Source: Mesorhizobium sp. B2-7-2
Lineage (GTDB): Bacteria > Pseudomonadota > Alphaproteobacteria > Rhizobiales > Rhizobiaceae
Direction: 5' to 3'
NCBI RefSeq assembly: GCF_006440775.1
Contig: NZ_VFTZ01000002.1
Location: 124,001-188,000, forward strand
Length of the DNA: 64,000 bases
Shown here one piece after another: positions 24,987 to 33,795 of the stretch. Each line of letters begins with the position of its first letter. Position 1 is the first letter of the stretch. The notes under the pieces were generated by a model that was not told where the DNA came from, did not search any database, and saw only the letters and a program-made list of their open reading frames with translations. Made by a program: the position numbers and the translations under genes.

Positions 24987-26096
24987 ATGGTCGGAGTGGG
25001 CCTCATCGGCACGGGCTTCATGGGCAAGTGCCACGCCATCGCCTGGAACGCGGTGGGCACGGTCTTTCCCGATGTCGACAAGCCGAAACTGGTGCATCTG
25101 GGCGAGGTGAACGACGAGCTTGCCAAACGCAAAGCCGCCGAGTTCGGCTTCGCAAAAGGCTCCGGCGACTGGCGCGCCGTGGTCGAGGACCCGGACGTCG
25201 AGATCGTCTCGCTGACCACGCCGAACCAGTTCCACCCGGAAATGGCGATCGCCATCCTCGAGGCCGGCAAGCATCTGTGGTGCGAGAAGCCGATGGCGCC
25301 GAGTTTCGCCGAGGCCGAGGCAATGGCGAAGGCCGCGAAGACATCCGGCAAGGTCGCCGTGCTCGGCTACAACTACATCCAGAACCCCGCCATCCGCCAT
25401 ATCGGCGCTCTGCTCGGGGAAAAGATCATCGGCGACGTCAACCTCGTGCGCATCGAGATGGACGAGGATTTCATGGCCGACCCCGAAGCGCTGTTCTTCT
25501 GGAAGCACGAGGCCTCTTCCGGCTATGGTGCGCTCGACGATTTCGCCGTGCATCCGCTGTCGCTGATCAGGGCGCTGTTCGGCCGCGTTTCGCGCGTCAT
25601 GTGCGACATGGTCAAACCCTATCCCGACCGCAAGACCGCTTCCGGCGCCCGCCGCGCGGTCGAGACCTATGACATCGCCAGCGTCTTGATGCATCTGGAG
25701 AACGGCGTTGCCGGCTCGCTGCTGGTCAACCGCTCGGCCTGGGGCCGCAAGGGCCGCATTGCCATCCAGATCTTCGGCTCGAAGGGCTCGATCCTCTACG
25801 ACCAGGAGCGGATGAACGAGTTTCAGCTCTACCTCACCGCCGACCGGCCGACCGAGCAGGGCTACCGAACCATCCTGGTGGCGCCGCACCACAAGCCCTA
25901 CGATTCCTTCCTGCCGGCGCCTGGCCACGGCCTCGGCTTCAACGACCTCAAGATGATCGAATGCCGCGAGCTCCTGATGCGCATCGCCGGCAAGCCGGCC
26001 CGCATCATCGACTTCGACGAGGGGCTGGAGATCGAGCGCACCGTGCATGCCATGGCCCGTTCGTTCCAGGAGCAGCGCTGGGTCGATGTGAGATAG
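24987..26096 (+). CDS. Gfo/Idh/MocA-family oxidoreductase
   Basis: NAD(P)-dependent sugar or cyclitol dehydrogenase of 369 residues. The Rossmann motif GVGLIGTGFMGKCHAIAW starts the protein, EAGKHLWCEKPMAPSF holds the conserved EKP, and GYGALDDFAVHPLSLI includes the region with the catalytic His. The ATG at 24987 follows CTGGAGACAATCGAC. It is divergent from iolR, so it may be part of the inositol regulon, converting another inositol isomer or a related sugar. It is not the usual iolG, which is better matched by the gene at 27137. Confidence 0.88.
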   Translation: MVGVGLIGTGFMGKCHAIAWNAVGTVFPDVDKPKLVHLGEVNDELAKRKAAEFGFAKGSGDWRAVVEDPDVEIVSLTTPNQFHPEMAIAILEAGKHLWCEKPMAPSFAEAEAMAKAAKTSGKVAVLGYNYIQNPAIRHIGALLGEKIIGDVNLVRIEMDEDFMADPEALFFWKHEASSGYGALDDFAVHPLSLIRALFGRVSRVMCDMVKPYPDRKTASGARRAVETYDIASVLMHLENGVAGSLLVNRSAWGRKGRIAIQIFGSKGSILYDQERMNEFQLYLTADRPTEQGYRTILVAPHHKPYDSFLPAPGHGLGFNDLKMIECRELLMRIAGKPARIIDFDEGLEIERTVHAMARSFQEQRWVDVR

Positions 26097-26165
26097 GGCT
26101 GCCGACCATCGAGACCGCCGCAACGGGCGGCGATCACCTACCAATGCAAGACGGGATCTGAGCAT

Positions 26166-27104
26166 TCAGGCCAGGTTGATGGCGACGTTGCGCAGCAGCG
26201 CCACGGATTTGCGCATGCCTTCCATCGGCGACAGCATCATGTCCTCGTGCTCGATCGACAGCACGTCGTCATAGCCGGCCTGCTTCAGCGCGGTGCAGAA
26301 CTGCCGCCACCAGGTTTCACCGTGGCCATAGCCGAGCGTGATGTAATTCCAGGCCCTTTCCGCATAATGATTTGGCGGGCGCGCATCGAGCGTTCCGTCG
26401 ATGGCCGCCGGTATAGGTTCGATGCGTGTGTCCTTGGCGTGGACATAATAGATGGCCGAGCCAAGCTTGCGCACGGCGGCAATGGGATCCGCGCCCATCC
26501 ACATCGGATGGCTCGGATCGTAGTTCGCGCCGACCGTCTCGCCGACCGCATCGCGCAGCCGAAACAGCGTTTGGACATTGTACACGGCCTGATGCCCATG
26601 CAGTTCCAGGCAAAGCTTCCTGATGCCCAGAGTGTTCGCAAATCCGACGAGATCGCGCCAATAGGGAATGATGCAATCGTCCCACTGGTAGCGCTGGATG
26701 TCGGCGCATTCGGGCGGCCAGTCGGTAATGATCCAGTTGGGGTTGGCGTCGCCCGGGCCGCCTGGCAGCCCCGACATCATCACCACGCGGTCGATGCCCA
26801 GGAGGCTCGCGAGCCGGATCGTGTCCTCGGTCACCTGGCGATGCTGCTTGCCCTGCGGCCCCGGGTGCAGCGGATTGCCCGAGCAGTTGAGCGCCGCGAT
26901 CGTCAGCCCATGATCGCGAACCTTGGCGACGAATTCGGTTCGGGTCGCGGCATTGTCCAGCATCGCCGCAAGGTCGATATGCGGCGCCGACGACCAGTTG
27001 CCGCAGGCGAACTCCAGCGTCTCCAGTCCGAGATCGGCCGAGGCGCGCAGCATCTCGTCGAAGGACAGGTTGCCGAGGCTGTCCGTGATCATGCCAATCT
27101 TCAT
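26166..27104 (-). CDS. TIM-barrel sugar isomerase/epimerase (MocC/IolE-like superfamily)
   Basis: A 312-residue protein of the xylose-isomerase-like TIM-barrel superfamily. Metal-ligand regions are visible: KLCLELHGHQAVYN, GANYDPSHPMWMGADP, YYVHAKDTRIEP and VLSIEHEDMMLSP. Its N-terminus, MKIGMITDSLGNLSFDEML, is typical of a subgroup beside inositol and rhizopine dehydrogenases. The start at 27104 follows a GGGAGTCCCG stretch. It is the last gene of the seven-gene operon and probably isomerises or dehydrates the product of the dehydrogenase just upstream. The reaction itself is not known. Confidence 0.85.
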   Translation of the reverse strand: MKIGMITDSLGNLSFDEMLRASADLGLETLEFACGNWSSAPHIDLAAMLDNAATRTEFVAKVRDHGLTIAALNCSGNPLHPGPQGKQHRQVTEDTIRLASLLGIDRVVMMSGLPGGPGDANPNWIITDWPPECADIQRYQWDDCIIPYWRDLVGFANTLGIRKLCLELHGHQAVYNVQTLFRLRDAVGETVGANYDPSHPMWMGADPIAAVRKLGSAIYYVHAKDTRIEPIPAAIDGTLDARPPNHYAERAWNYITLGYGHGETWWRQFCTALKQAGYDDVLSIEHEDMMLSPMEGMRKSVALLRNVAINLA

Positions 27105-27136
27105 TTCGGGACTCCCGCTTGCCTCACATTCGCCGA

Positions 27137-28129
27137 TTAGAGTTTCACCGGTTCGAACCTGCCGGACCGAGTTGACGCAAGCGCCGCCTCGCAAAGAATC
27201 ATGGCCTTGCGCCCATCGCTGGCCGTGACCGCCGGGCTCCTGCCCGTTTCGACGCAGGTGATGAAGTGATCGATCTCGGCGGCGTAGGATTCCGCGTAGC
27301 GTTCGACGAAGAAGTAGTAGGGCTTGTCGCGCGATATAGCTTTGCCGCCATACAATTCCACCGAGGTCGGCAGCCGGTTGCCGGCCTGCAGCATGCCGTC
27401 GGCGCCGTGCACCTCGATGCGCTGGTCATAGCCATAGGCGGCCCTGACGCTGTTGTTGATGTGGCATTGCCTGCCGGACGCCGTTCGCAGGATGAACATC
27501 GCGGTATCGTAGTCGCCGAGCTTCCTGTATTGCGGCGCCACCAGCGAGGAGCCGGTCGCGAAAAGTTCGACCGGCTCCTCGCCAAGCATATTCCGCGCCA
27601 TGTCGAAGTCGTGGATGGTCATCTCGCGAAAGACGCCGCCGCCTCCGGCCAGCGCTTCCTCGGTCTCCGGTTCGGGATCGCGGCTGGTGATGATGACCTG
27701 CTCGACGGCGCCGATCTCGCCGCCATCGAGGCGCTCCTTCAGCGCGCGGAAGCTCGGATCGAAGCGGCGGTTGAAGCCGATCTGGAACGGCACGCCGGCC
27801 TTCGCCACAGCGGCCAGGCACTCGTCGGTGCGCTTCAGGTCGAGATCGATCGGCTTCTCGCAGAAGATCGCCTTGCCATGCGCGGCCGCTGCCATGGCAA
27901 GCTCCGCGTGGGTGCGCGTCGCCGATGCGATGAACACCATCTTCACCGACGGATCGTTCATAACGAGCTCGGTGTTCACGATCTCGGCGCCGGTTACGGC
28001 GGCGACCTTCTCGGCCGCCTCGCGATTGGGATCGACGACGTAGCGTAGCCGCACCTTCGGGTGGCGCGCGAGATTGCTCGCATGCACGCGGCCGATCAGC
28101 CCCACCCCGAACAGACAAACATCCATCAT
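27137..28129 (-). CDS. iolG: Inositol 2-dehydrogenase-like oxidoreductase
   Basis: NAD-dependent oxidoreductase of the Gfo/Idh/MocA family, 330 residues, the length of myo-inositol 2-dehydrogenase. Marks: MDVCLFGVGLIGRVHASNLA (Rossmann), FCEKPIDLDLKRTDEC, QIGFNRRFDPSF, and FREMTIHDFDMARNML with the catalytic Asp-His pair of IolG. It would oxidise myo-inositol or a relative (scyllo-inositol, inosamine) to an inosose. It lies 63 bases after the importer permease and 32 bases before the epimerase gene, clearly one operon. The symbol reflects family likeness; the true substrate may be an inositol derivative. Confidence 0.82.
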   Translation of the reverse strand: MMDVCLFGVGLIGRVHASNLARHPKVRLRYVVDPNREAAEKVAAVTGAEIVNTELVMNDPSVKMVFIASATRTHAELAMAAAAHGKAIFCEKPIDLDLKRTDECLAAVAKAGVPFQIGFNRRFDPSFRALKERLDGGEIGAVEQVIITSRDPEPETEEALAGGGGVFREMTIHDFDMARNMLGEEPVELFATGSSLVAPQYRKLGDYDTAMFILRTASGRQCHINNSVRAAYGYDQRIEVHGADGMLQAGNRLPTSVELYGGKAISRDKPYYFFVERYAESYAAEIDHFITCVETGRSPAVTASDGRKAMILCEAALASTRSGRFEPVKL

Positions 28130-28192
28130 GCGTTCGACTTTCCCATCAGGTCGCTCCAGCGCTGCCGGCCGGTTCGTGTTGCCCAAGCGGCA

Positions 28193-29011
28193 TCATTTCA
28201 CCGCGCCCATGGTCAGCCCGCGCACCAGATGCCGCTGCACCAGCAGTGCGAAGAACACGATCGGCAACGCTCCGATGACGCCGGCGGCGGCCATCGAGGC
28301 CCAGTCGGTATCGATGCGCCCGATGAGTGTGGCGGTGCCGCGCGGCATGGTCATCGCCCGCGGCGTCGCGGTCAGCGCCAGCGCGAAAAGGAATTCGTTG
28401 AAGGTGACCAGCACGGCGAAGATGGCGGTGGCCGCCAACCCGGGTGCCGCCAGCGGCAGCGTGATGCGGCGGAAGGCGCCGAAGCGCGAATCGCCGTCCA
28501 CCATCGCCGCCTCCTCGAGGTCGACGGGGATCTCGCGGAAGAAGCTCTCCATCATCCAGACGCAGAAGGTGACGTTGAAGGCCGTGTAGGTGGCGATCAG
28601 TCCGAGCCAGCTGTCGAGCAGTCCGAGGCTCAGCATCAGGAGATAGACGGGTATCAGGATCACCACCGGCGGGATGATGCGCAGTGTCAGGAGGAAGAGC
28701 CCGATCTTGCGCTCCGCGGCGAACGGCAGGCGGAACCTCGCGATCGCGTAGGCGCCCATCGCGCCGAAGACCAGCGCTATCGCGACCGAGAAGAAGGTGA
28801 CCACCACCGAGTTCGTCAGGTAGGAGCCGAACTGCTTTTCGGTGAACAGCCTGACGTAATTGTCGAGCGTCGGCACATGCGGATAGAGGGTGCCTTCCTG
28901 CGTGATCTCGCGGTTGGACTTGAGCGAGGTGGACACCAGCCAGTAGATCGGCAGCAGCACCACTGCCAGCACGAAAATGGTGGTGAGGATGCGCGCCAGG
29001 CGGGTGCTCAT
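28193..29011 (-). CDS. CUT1 sugar ABC importer, permease (MalG-like)
   Basis: Inner-membrane permease of 272 residues. The first hydrophobic segment is ILTTIFVLAVVLLPIYWLVS. The ATPase-docking loop is LEEAAMVDGDSRFGAFRRIT, the CUT1 EAA motif, and the C-terminus ends with VQRHLVRGLTMGAVK, typical of MalG relatives. The ATG at 29011 overlaps the MalF-like gene by four bases. It would carry the substrate recognised by the Tat-exported binding protein of this operon. Confidence 0.93.
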   Translation of the reverse strand: MSTRLARILTTIFVLAVVLLPIYWLVSTSLKSNREITQEGTLYPHVPTLDNYVRLFTEKQFGSYLTNSVVVTFFSVAIALVFGAMGAYAIARFRLPFAAERKIGLFLLTLRIIPPVVILIPVYLLMLSLGLLDSWLGLIATYTAFNVTFCVWMMESFFREIPVDLEEAAMVDGDSRFGAFRRITLPLAAPGLAATAIFAVLVTFNEFLFALALTATPRAMTMPRGTATLIGRIDTDWASMAAAGVIGALPIVFFALLVQRHLVRGLTMGAVK

Positions 29012-29913
29012 GACGCGTCGATCCTGCGCAGGAGCCTGATGGCGCTGAAGGCGAGCGCGAGCACGACGAGGCCGATCGTCACGAACAGCGCCGCCGCGTA
29101 TCCGGTCTGCTGGAATTTGAAGGCGGTGTCGTAGCCATAGATCGAGATCAGCCTCGTCGCTTCGCCCGGCCCGCCTCGGGTCAGCACGAAAACCTGGTCG
29201 AAGGTGCCGAAGGCATCGATGGTGCGGAGCACGATGGCGACCGCCAGCACCGGCCGCATCATTGGGAAGGTGAGATCGGCGAAGACGCGCCAGGACCCGG
29301 CGCCGTCGACGCGCGCCGCCTCGAACGGCTCGTGCGGCAGCGACTGAAGGCCGGCGAGCAGGATGAGGAACATCAGCGGCGTCCATTCCCAGACGTCGAG
29401 CACGACAAGACCGATGAAGGCATTGAGCGGGTTGCCGAGGATCTGGACCCCGCCGCCACCCATGGCCTCCGAGAGCGCGGTCAGCATGCCGGCGTCGCTG
29501 GCGTAGATCAGCCTGAACAGGATGGCGACGACGACCGGCGTGATCACCATGGGAATGATCAGCACCGTCCTGAGCAGCCGGATACCGCGGAATTCGTGCA
29601 GGCAGAACAAGGCAAGCGCGAAGCCCAGCACCGCCTCGACGGAAACCGCAAGCGCCACGAACTTGACCGTGACCCACAGCGAATTCAGGAACTGCGCGTC
29701 GCTCCAAAGCTGCACATAGTTCCGGAAGCCGACATGCGAGACCGGCGAACCATAGCGGTAAGCCCTGGTGCTGGCGCGCAGCCCGTCCCAGAGCGGATAG
29801 ACCAGCACGCCGAGCACGATCGTCAGGCCCGGCGCCAGCATGAGATAGGGGAGGGCGAGGTCGAGCCCCGCCCCCTGCAGGCGATATTTGCGTGCCTGCG
29901 TGCCGGTTTGCAT
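29008..29913 (-). CDS. CUT1 sugar ABC importer, permease (MalF-like)
   Basis: Inner-membrane permease of 301 residues, partner of the MalG-like protein. A first hydrophobic segment LPYLMLAPGLTIVLGVLVYP is preceded by a short basic cytoplasmic tail. The EAA loop is PFEAARVDGAGSWRVFADLT. Its start ATG shares one base with the stop of the binding-protein gene (TGATG), and its stop overlaps the MalG-like start. Confidence 0.93.
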   Translation of the reverse strand: MQTGTQARKYRLQGAGLDLALPYLMLAPGLTIVLGVLVYPLWDGLRASTRAYRYGSPVSHVGFRNYVQLWSDAQFLNSLWVTVKFVALAVSVEAVLGFALALFCLHEFRGIRLLRTVLIIPMVITPVVVAILFRLIYASDAGMLTALSEAMGGGGVQILGNPLNAFIGLVVLDVWEWTPLMFLILLAGLQSLPHEPFEAARVDGAGSWRVFADLTFPMMRPVLAVAIVLRTIDAFGTFDQVFVLTRGGPGEATRLISIYGYDTAFKFQQTGYAAALFVTIGLVVLALAFSAIRLLRRIDAS

Positions 29914-31226
29914 CAGTAGTACCCGGCCGTGGTCAGATAGTCCTTGACCTGCTTGGCCGCCGTGTCCAAGGCGGCGCCGCCGCCGGAACCGGCCTGCAGG
30001 GCCTTGTTGAGTTCGATGCCGAGCAGTTCCTCGACCTTCGCCCAGTCGGGGGTGCGCGGCCGTGGCAGCGCGCCGGCGTCGAGCTGCTGCAGGGCGACCG
30101 GTATCAGTCGGTTGCCGGGCTTGGCGATGCCGAAGGCGCTGCGCTTGACCGGGATCGAGCCCGCTTCCGAAAGCTTGGCCTGAGTTTCGGCGCTGACATA
30201 CCACTTCAGGAACTCGATCGAGTTCGCCTTGTTGGGCGCCGATTTCGGCACGCCGGCGATGAATATGCCCATCTGGGCGATCGCCTTTTCCTGCTTCGGC
30301 ACAACGCCGAAATCGAGCTTGCCGGCCACCTTGGTCTGGGCGGGATCGTCGGCCTTCAACGCGTTGCCCGAATATTGGATGATGGCGCCGGCATCACCGC
30401 CGAGGATCGCAGCGCCCTCCTGGTCGGAGTCGAACTCGACCACCCCGCTCGGCGCGTTCTGCTTCATCGTGCCGACGAAGAAATCGGCCGAGGCCTTGCC
30501 TTCGGCCGAATTGAAGATCGGGTTCCACTTGTCGTCGAAGAAGGAGCCGCCGAACGACAGGAAGACCGGATACCAGCTGGTGACGATCGGGTTGCCGGAA
30601 ACGCCGCGGAAGACGACCGGGTATTTGATCTTGCCGGCCGCGACGCCTTCCTTGCCCTTGGCGATCACCTCGTCCCAGGTCTTCGGCGCGCCGCCGGTGA
30701 AGACGTCGTTGCGATAGGTCAGCGTCTGCAGGTCGCCGACGAAGGGCACGCAGATCAGCGTCGGCTTGGCGTTCTCGAAACCCTTGACGCGCGGCCCCTT
30801 CTGCGGCGGCCAGTAACCCATGTCGATCATCGCGCCGATCCAGTCCTTGTCCGACCCATCGATGCCTCCGGCGCCAAGGTCCTCGAGCACGTTGGCGGCG
30901 CCGAACTGCGGCACCCATGGATCGTCGAGCAGGTAGAGGTCATACTGGCCGGCGCCGCTTTGGGCGTCGGCGAACCACTTCTCGAGCGTCACCCCGTATT
31001 CATCCTCGAGGAACTGGATGTCGAAGCCCTGCTCCTTGGCCAGCGGGATGATCTTTTCCTTGAACGGCGTCAGGCCGCCATCGGCGAAGGCGCCGATGAT
31101 CACCTTCTTTCCGGCGGCGCGGGCCGGCATCGGCAGGCCAAGCGTGGTGAGGGCGGTGGTCGCCAAAGCCAGGCCAAGCCCGGCCTTGATGACGGAGCGG
31201 CGAGTAAGTCTGCTTGAATGCATCAT
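29913..31226 (-). CDS. CUT1 importer binding protein with Tat signal
   Basis: Periplasmic solute-binding protein of 437 residues. The N-terminus [20 protein letters not shown] has a twin-arginine pattern followed by a hydrophobic stretch and PARAAGKK, so it is probably exported folded by the Tat route, which is common for this class in rhizobia. The body has WVPQFGAANVLEDLG and AGAIIQYSGNALKAD, typical of spermidine/sugar-type binding proteins. Its start overlaps the stop of the ATPase gene (ATGA). The ligand would be an inositol relative if the operon assignment is right. Confidence 0.9.
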   Translation of the reverse strand: MMHSSRLTRRSVIKAGLGLALATTALTTLGLPMPARAAGKKVIIGAFADGGLTPFKEKIIPLAKEQGFDIQFLEDEYGVTLEKWFADAQSGAGQYDLYLLDDPWVPQFGAANVLEDLGAGGIDGSDKDWIGAMIDMGYWPPQKGPRVKGFENAKPTLICVPFVGDLQTLTYRNDVFTGGAPKTWDEVIAKGKEGVAAGKIKYPVVFRGVSGNPIVTSWYPVFLSFGGSFFDDKWNPIFNSAEGKASADFFVGTMKQNAPSGVVEFDSDQEGAAILGGDAGAIIQYSGNALKADDPAQTKVAGKLDFGVVPKQEKAIAQMGIFIAGVPKSAPNKANSIEFLKWYVSAETQAKLSEAGSIPVKRSAFGIAKPGNRLIPVALQQLDAGALPRPRTPDWAKVEELLGIELNKALQAGSGGGAALDTAAKQVKDYLTTAGYY

Positions 31227-32320
31227 GTCACTCTCCCATTGTTGTTGACCCTGTGGACGGCTGTCAGGCCGTCCGAATTGAAGAAACAGGCGTTCGCCGG
31301 GTCGAAGGCGACGCCGATGCTTTCACCCACCACGCCCCTGAAATCGCGGCCGGCCCGAACCGAGACATTGCCGCCTTCGAGGCGGACATTGACCAGCGTC
31401 TCGTTGCCCATCGGCTCGACGACGTAGATTTCGCCGGGCAGGGCATCAGTCGTGTCGACGGCGGCAGCGCTGCAGTCCTCCGGCCGGAGGCCGATTTCGG
31501 CGACGGAGGCGGCGCGGCAGGCAGCAAGCCGTGCGGCGTCCAGTGGGACGACCTTGCCGGCCACGATGACGCCTTGCTCGCAAAGCGCCGCCGGCAGGAT
31601 GTTCATCGGCGGGTTGCCGACGAAGGTGGCGACGAAACGGTTTGCCGGGCGGTCATATATCTCGATGGGCGGCGCCATCTGCTGCAGCTCGCCGCCATGC
31701 ATGACGGCGACGAAGTCGGCCATCGTCAGGGCTTCGACCTGGTCGTGGGTGACGTAGATTGTGGTGGCGCTGAGGCGCTGGCAGAGCCGCTTGATCTCGC
31801 CGCGCATGGTGAGCCGCAGCCTTGCGTCGAGATTGGACAGCGGCTCGTCCATCAGGAAGGCCGCCGGGTCGCGCACGATGGCGCGGGCCAGCGCCACGCG
31901 CTGGCGTTGTCCGCCCGAGAGCTGGCGCGGTCGGCGGTCGAGCAGATGACCGATCTCGAGCACGCTGGCGACCTCGCCGATCTTGGCCTTTCGCCCGGCC
32001 TCGGGTGTGCCGCGTATCCACAGCGGATAGCCGATATTTTCGGCGACCGTCATCTGCGGATAAAGCGCGTAGCTCTGGAACACCATGGCGATGTCGCGGT
32101 CGCGCGGCTGCAGCCGGGTGACGTCGCGTTCGCCGATAAAGACCTTGCCGGCGGTCGGCATGTCGAGCCCAGCCAGGATGCGCAGCGCCGTCGTCTTGCC
32201 GCAGCCCGACGGGCCGAGCAGGGCGAGGAACTTGTGGTCCGGCACCGCAAGGTCGAGCGATCGCAGCACGTTGAGCGCGCCGAAATTCTTGACCACCTTT
32301 TGGTACAGAACCGAGCTCAT
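31223..32320 (-). CDS. CUT1 importer ATPase (UgpC/MalK-like)
   Basis: Cytoplasmic ATPase of 365 residues. Walker A is GPSGCGKTT, the signature is [15 protein letters not shown], and Walker B is [16 protein letters not shown]; the switch His is in [10 protein letters not shown]. The C-terminal 120 residues form a TOBE/MalK-type regulatory domain (IGLRPEDCS). It lies 27 bases after the inosose-dehydratase paralogue and shares an ATGA overlap with the binding-protein gene. It completes a full importer within the operon. Confidence 0.94.
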   Translation of the reverse strand: MSSVLYQKVVKNFGALNVLRSLDLAVPDHKFLALLGPSGCGKTTALRILAGLDMPTAGKVFIGERDVTRLQPRDRDIAMVFQSYALYPQMTVAENIGYPLWIRGTPEAGRKAKIGEVASVLEIGHLLDRRPRQLSGGQRQRVALARAIVRDPAAFLMDEPLSNLDARLRLTMRGEIKRLCQRLSATTIYVTHDQVEALTMADFVAVMHGGELQQMAPPIEIYDRPANRFVATFVGNPPMNILPAALCEQGVIVAGKVVPLDAARLAACRAASVAEIGLRPEDCSAAAVDTTDALPGEIYVVEPMGNETLVNVRLEGGNVSVRAGRDFRGVVGESIGVAFDPANACFFNSDGLTAVHRVNNNGRVT

Positions 32321-32347
32321 CTCCCTCCCCGGCGCCCCATACTTTCT

Positions 32348-33259
32348 TCAGGCCTTGCGCTCGTGGACATAGAAGCCCGCGCCCTCGGCCAGCTTCTTCA
32401 GATTCCGATACCCCATCGTGGCATAGGTCAAGGGATGCGCCTTGGCCGGATCTTGCTCGGCCTCCACCACCAGCCAGCCGGAATAGCCCTGGTCGGCGAG
32501 GATCTTGAGCAGCGTCGGATAGTCGATCGCGCCGTCGCCCGGCACGGTGAAGATGCCTTGCATCACCGCGCCCATGAAGCTCATGTCGGCCTCGCGCGCT
32601 TTCTTTAAGATGGCCGGGCGCACGTCCTTGCAATGGACATGCATGACGCGCTCGACATGCCGGCGCAGCAATTGCTCCGGGTCGCCGCCCGAAAAGGCGC
32701 AGTGCCCGGTATCGTAGAGCAGGCCGACCGCCTCGCCCGTTGCATGCATCAGCCTGTCGATCTCCGCGTCGGTCTCGACGATCGTGCCCATGTGGTGGTG
32801 GAAAGCCATGCCGACGCCGAAATCGGAAAACCGCTCGGCGAGCCGGGTGATCTTGGCGCCATAGGCCTTCCATTCCCCGTCCATCAGCTTCGGCCGCTGC
32901 GAGATCGGCTCGTGGATCGCGCCATGCCGGCCGCGCGAGGTGTCGGCATAGACGACGCGCCTGGCGCCGAGGTCGCGAAGCAGCGTCAGATGCGGCCGGA
33001 TCGCCTCGAATTCCGCGTCCACCTCCTTCTCGCAGATGCGGCCGTCATACCAGCCGGAGACCAGCGCCAGCCCGTAGTGGTCGAGGATGGGCCTGAGCGC
33101 GCGGCTGTCGCGCGGGAACTTGCCGCCAAGCTCGGTGCCGGCATAGCCGGCCTCCGCGGTCTCGCTGAGGCAGGTCTCGAGCGGCGTGTCGCCGCCCAGT
33201 TCCGGCACGTCGTCATTGGTCCAGGTGATCGGGTTGATGCCAAGTCGAACTGTCGTCAT
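32348..33259 (-). CDS. Inosose dehydratase paralogue (IolE-like TIM barrel)
   Basis: A 303-residue TIM-barrel protein closely patterned on IolE. The N-terminus LGINPITWTNDDVPELGG parallels IolE's MSPIAWWNDDLVELS, and FHHHMGTIVETDAEID, LLYDTGHCAFSGGD and GWLVVEAEQDPAKA occupy the same metal- and substrate-binding places. It is the first gene of the seven-gene minus-strand operon and is divergent from a MocR-type regulator. The likely role is dehydration of a keto-inositol or keto-inosamine. It differs enough from the iolE at 19067 to suggest another substrate or condition rather than a recent duplicate. Confidence 0.88.
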   Translation of the reverse strand: MTTVRLGINPITWTNDDVPELGGDTPLETCLSETAEAGYAGTELGGKFPRDSRALRPILDHYGLALVSGWYDGRICEKEVDAEFEAIRPHLTLLRDLGARRVVYADTSRGRHGAIHEPISQRPKLMDGEWKAYGAKITRLAERFSDFGVGMAFHHHMGTIVETDAEIDRLMHATGEAVGLLYDTGHCAFSGGDPEQLLRRHVERVMHVHCKDVRPAILKKAREADMSFMGAVMQGIFTVPGDGAIDYPTLLKILADQGYSGWLVVEAEQDPAKAHPLTYATMGYRNLKKLAEGAGFYVHERKA

Positions 33260-33795
33260 TGCTCGCTTTCCGCCCCGCAGCCGTGATGGCTGCGGGGTGT
33301 CCGGTCTCGGGAGGAGATGGCTGCGATTGCCGGCGACGGGGCGAAACCCTGCCGTTTCGTTCGGCAAGACGCCCTCCCGGCGCCGCGCCTCACATGCTTT
33401 GTCGACGTCTTGCCCCAACGTCATTGCGCGAAGTCTACGCCGCTCTGTCTCCCTCGCGAGGGCCAGTTTTGCGAAAAATGAAGGAACCAGTTTGTGCGGA
33501 GAGGCGGGTGTGGCAGGATGGATAGATGGGCAACCTCGAAATCATTGATCGTCGGCGCGAGGCCCCCCTCTCTGGCCTGCCGGCCATCTCCCCCTCAAGG
33601 GGGGAGATCGGATGTCGCGCCGGCTTTCGCCAATCGCCGACGTCGCAAAGAAAAGCGAAGCGCCTGAACTGCCAATCTCCCCCCTTGAGGGGGAGATGTC
33701 CGGCAGGACAGAGAGGGGGGCGAAGGAACTCGACCTTGCAGGACAAGCGTGTCGCGGCACGCCATTGCCATTGCGCCCACGGGCGGGGATAAACG
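33260..33795. other. Divergent control region, IolE paralogue / MocR gene
   Basis: A 536-base non-coding stretch. Its right half is taken up by the nested inverted repeat at 33562-33721. The left half should carry the operon promoter, but I see no site I would call. No gene is supported here. Confidence 0.5.
33562..33721. repeat. Nested inverted repeat, 47-bp arms (ATCTCCCCCTCAAGGGGGGA)
   Basis: The left arm at 33562-33608 is repeated inverted at 33675-33721. Both arms contain CCCCCCTCTCTG and the inner near-palindrome ATCTCCCCCTCAAGGGGGGA, so hairpins can form within and between arms. The spacer is 66 bases. Its build is like the element at 14542-14728 but the sequence is different. Confidence 0.85.
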
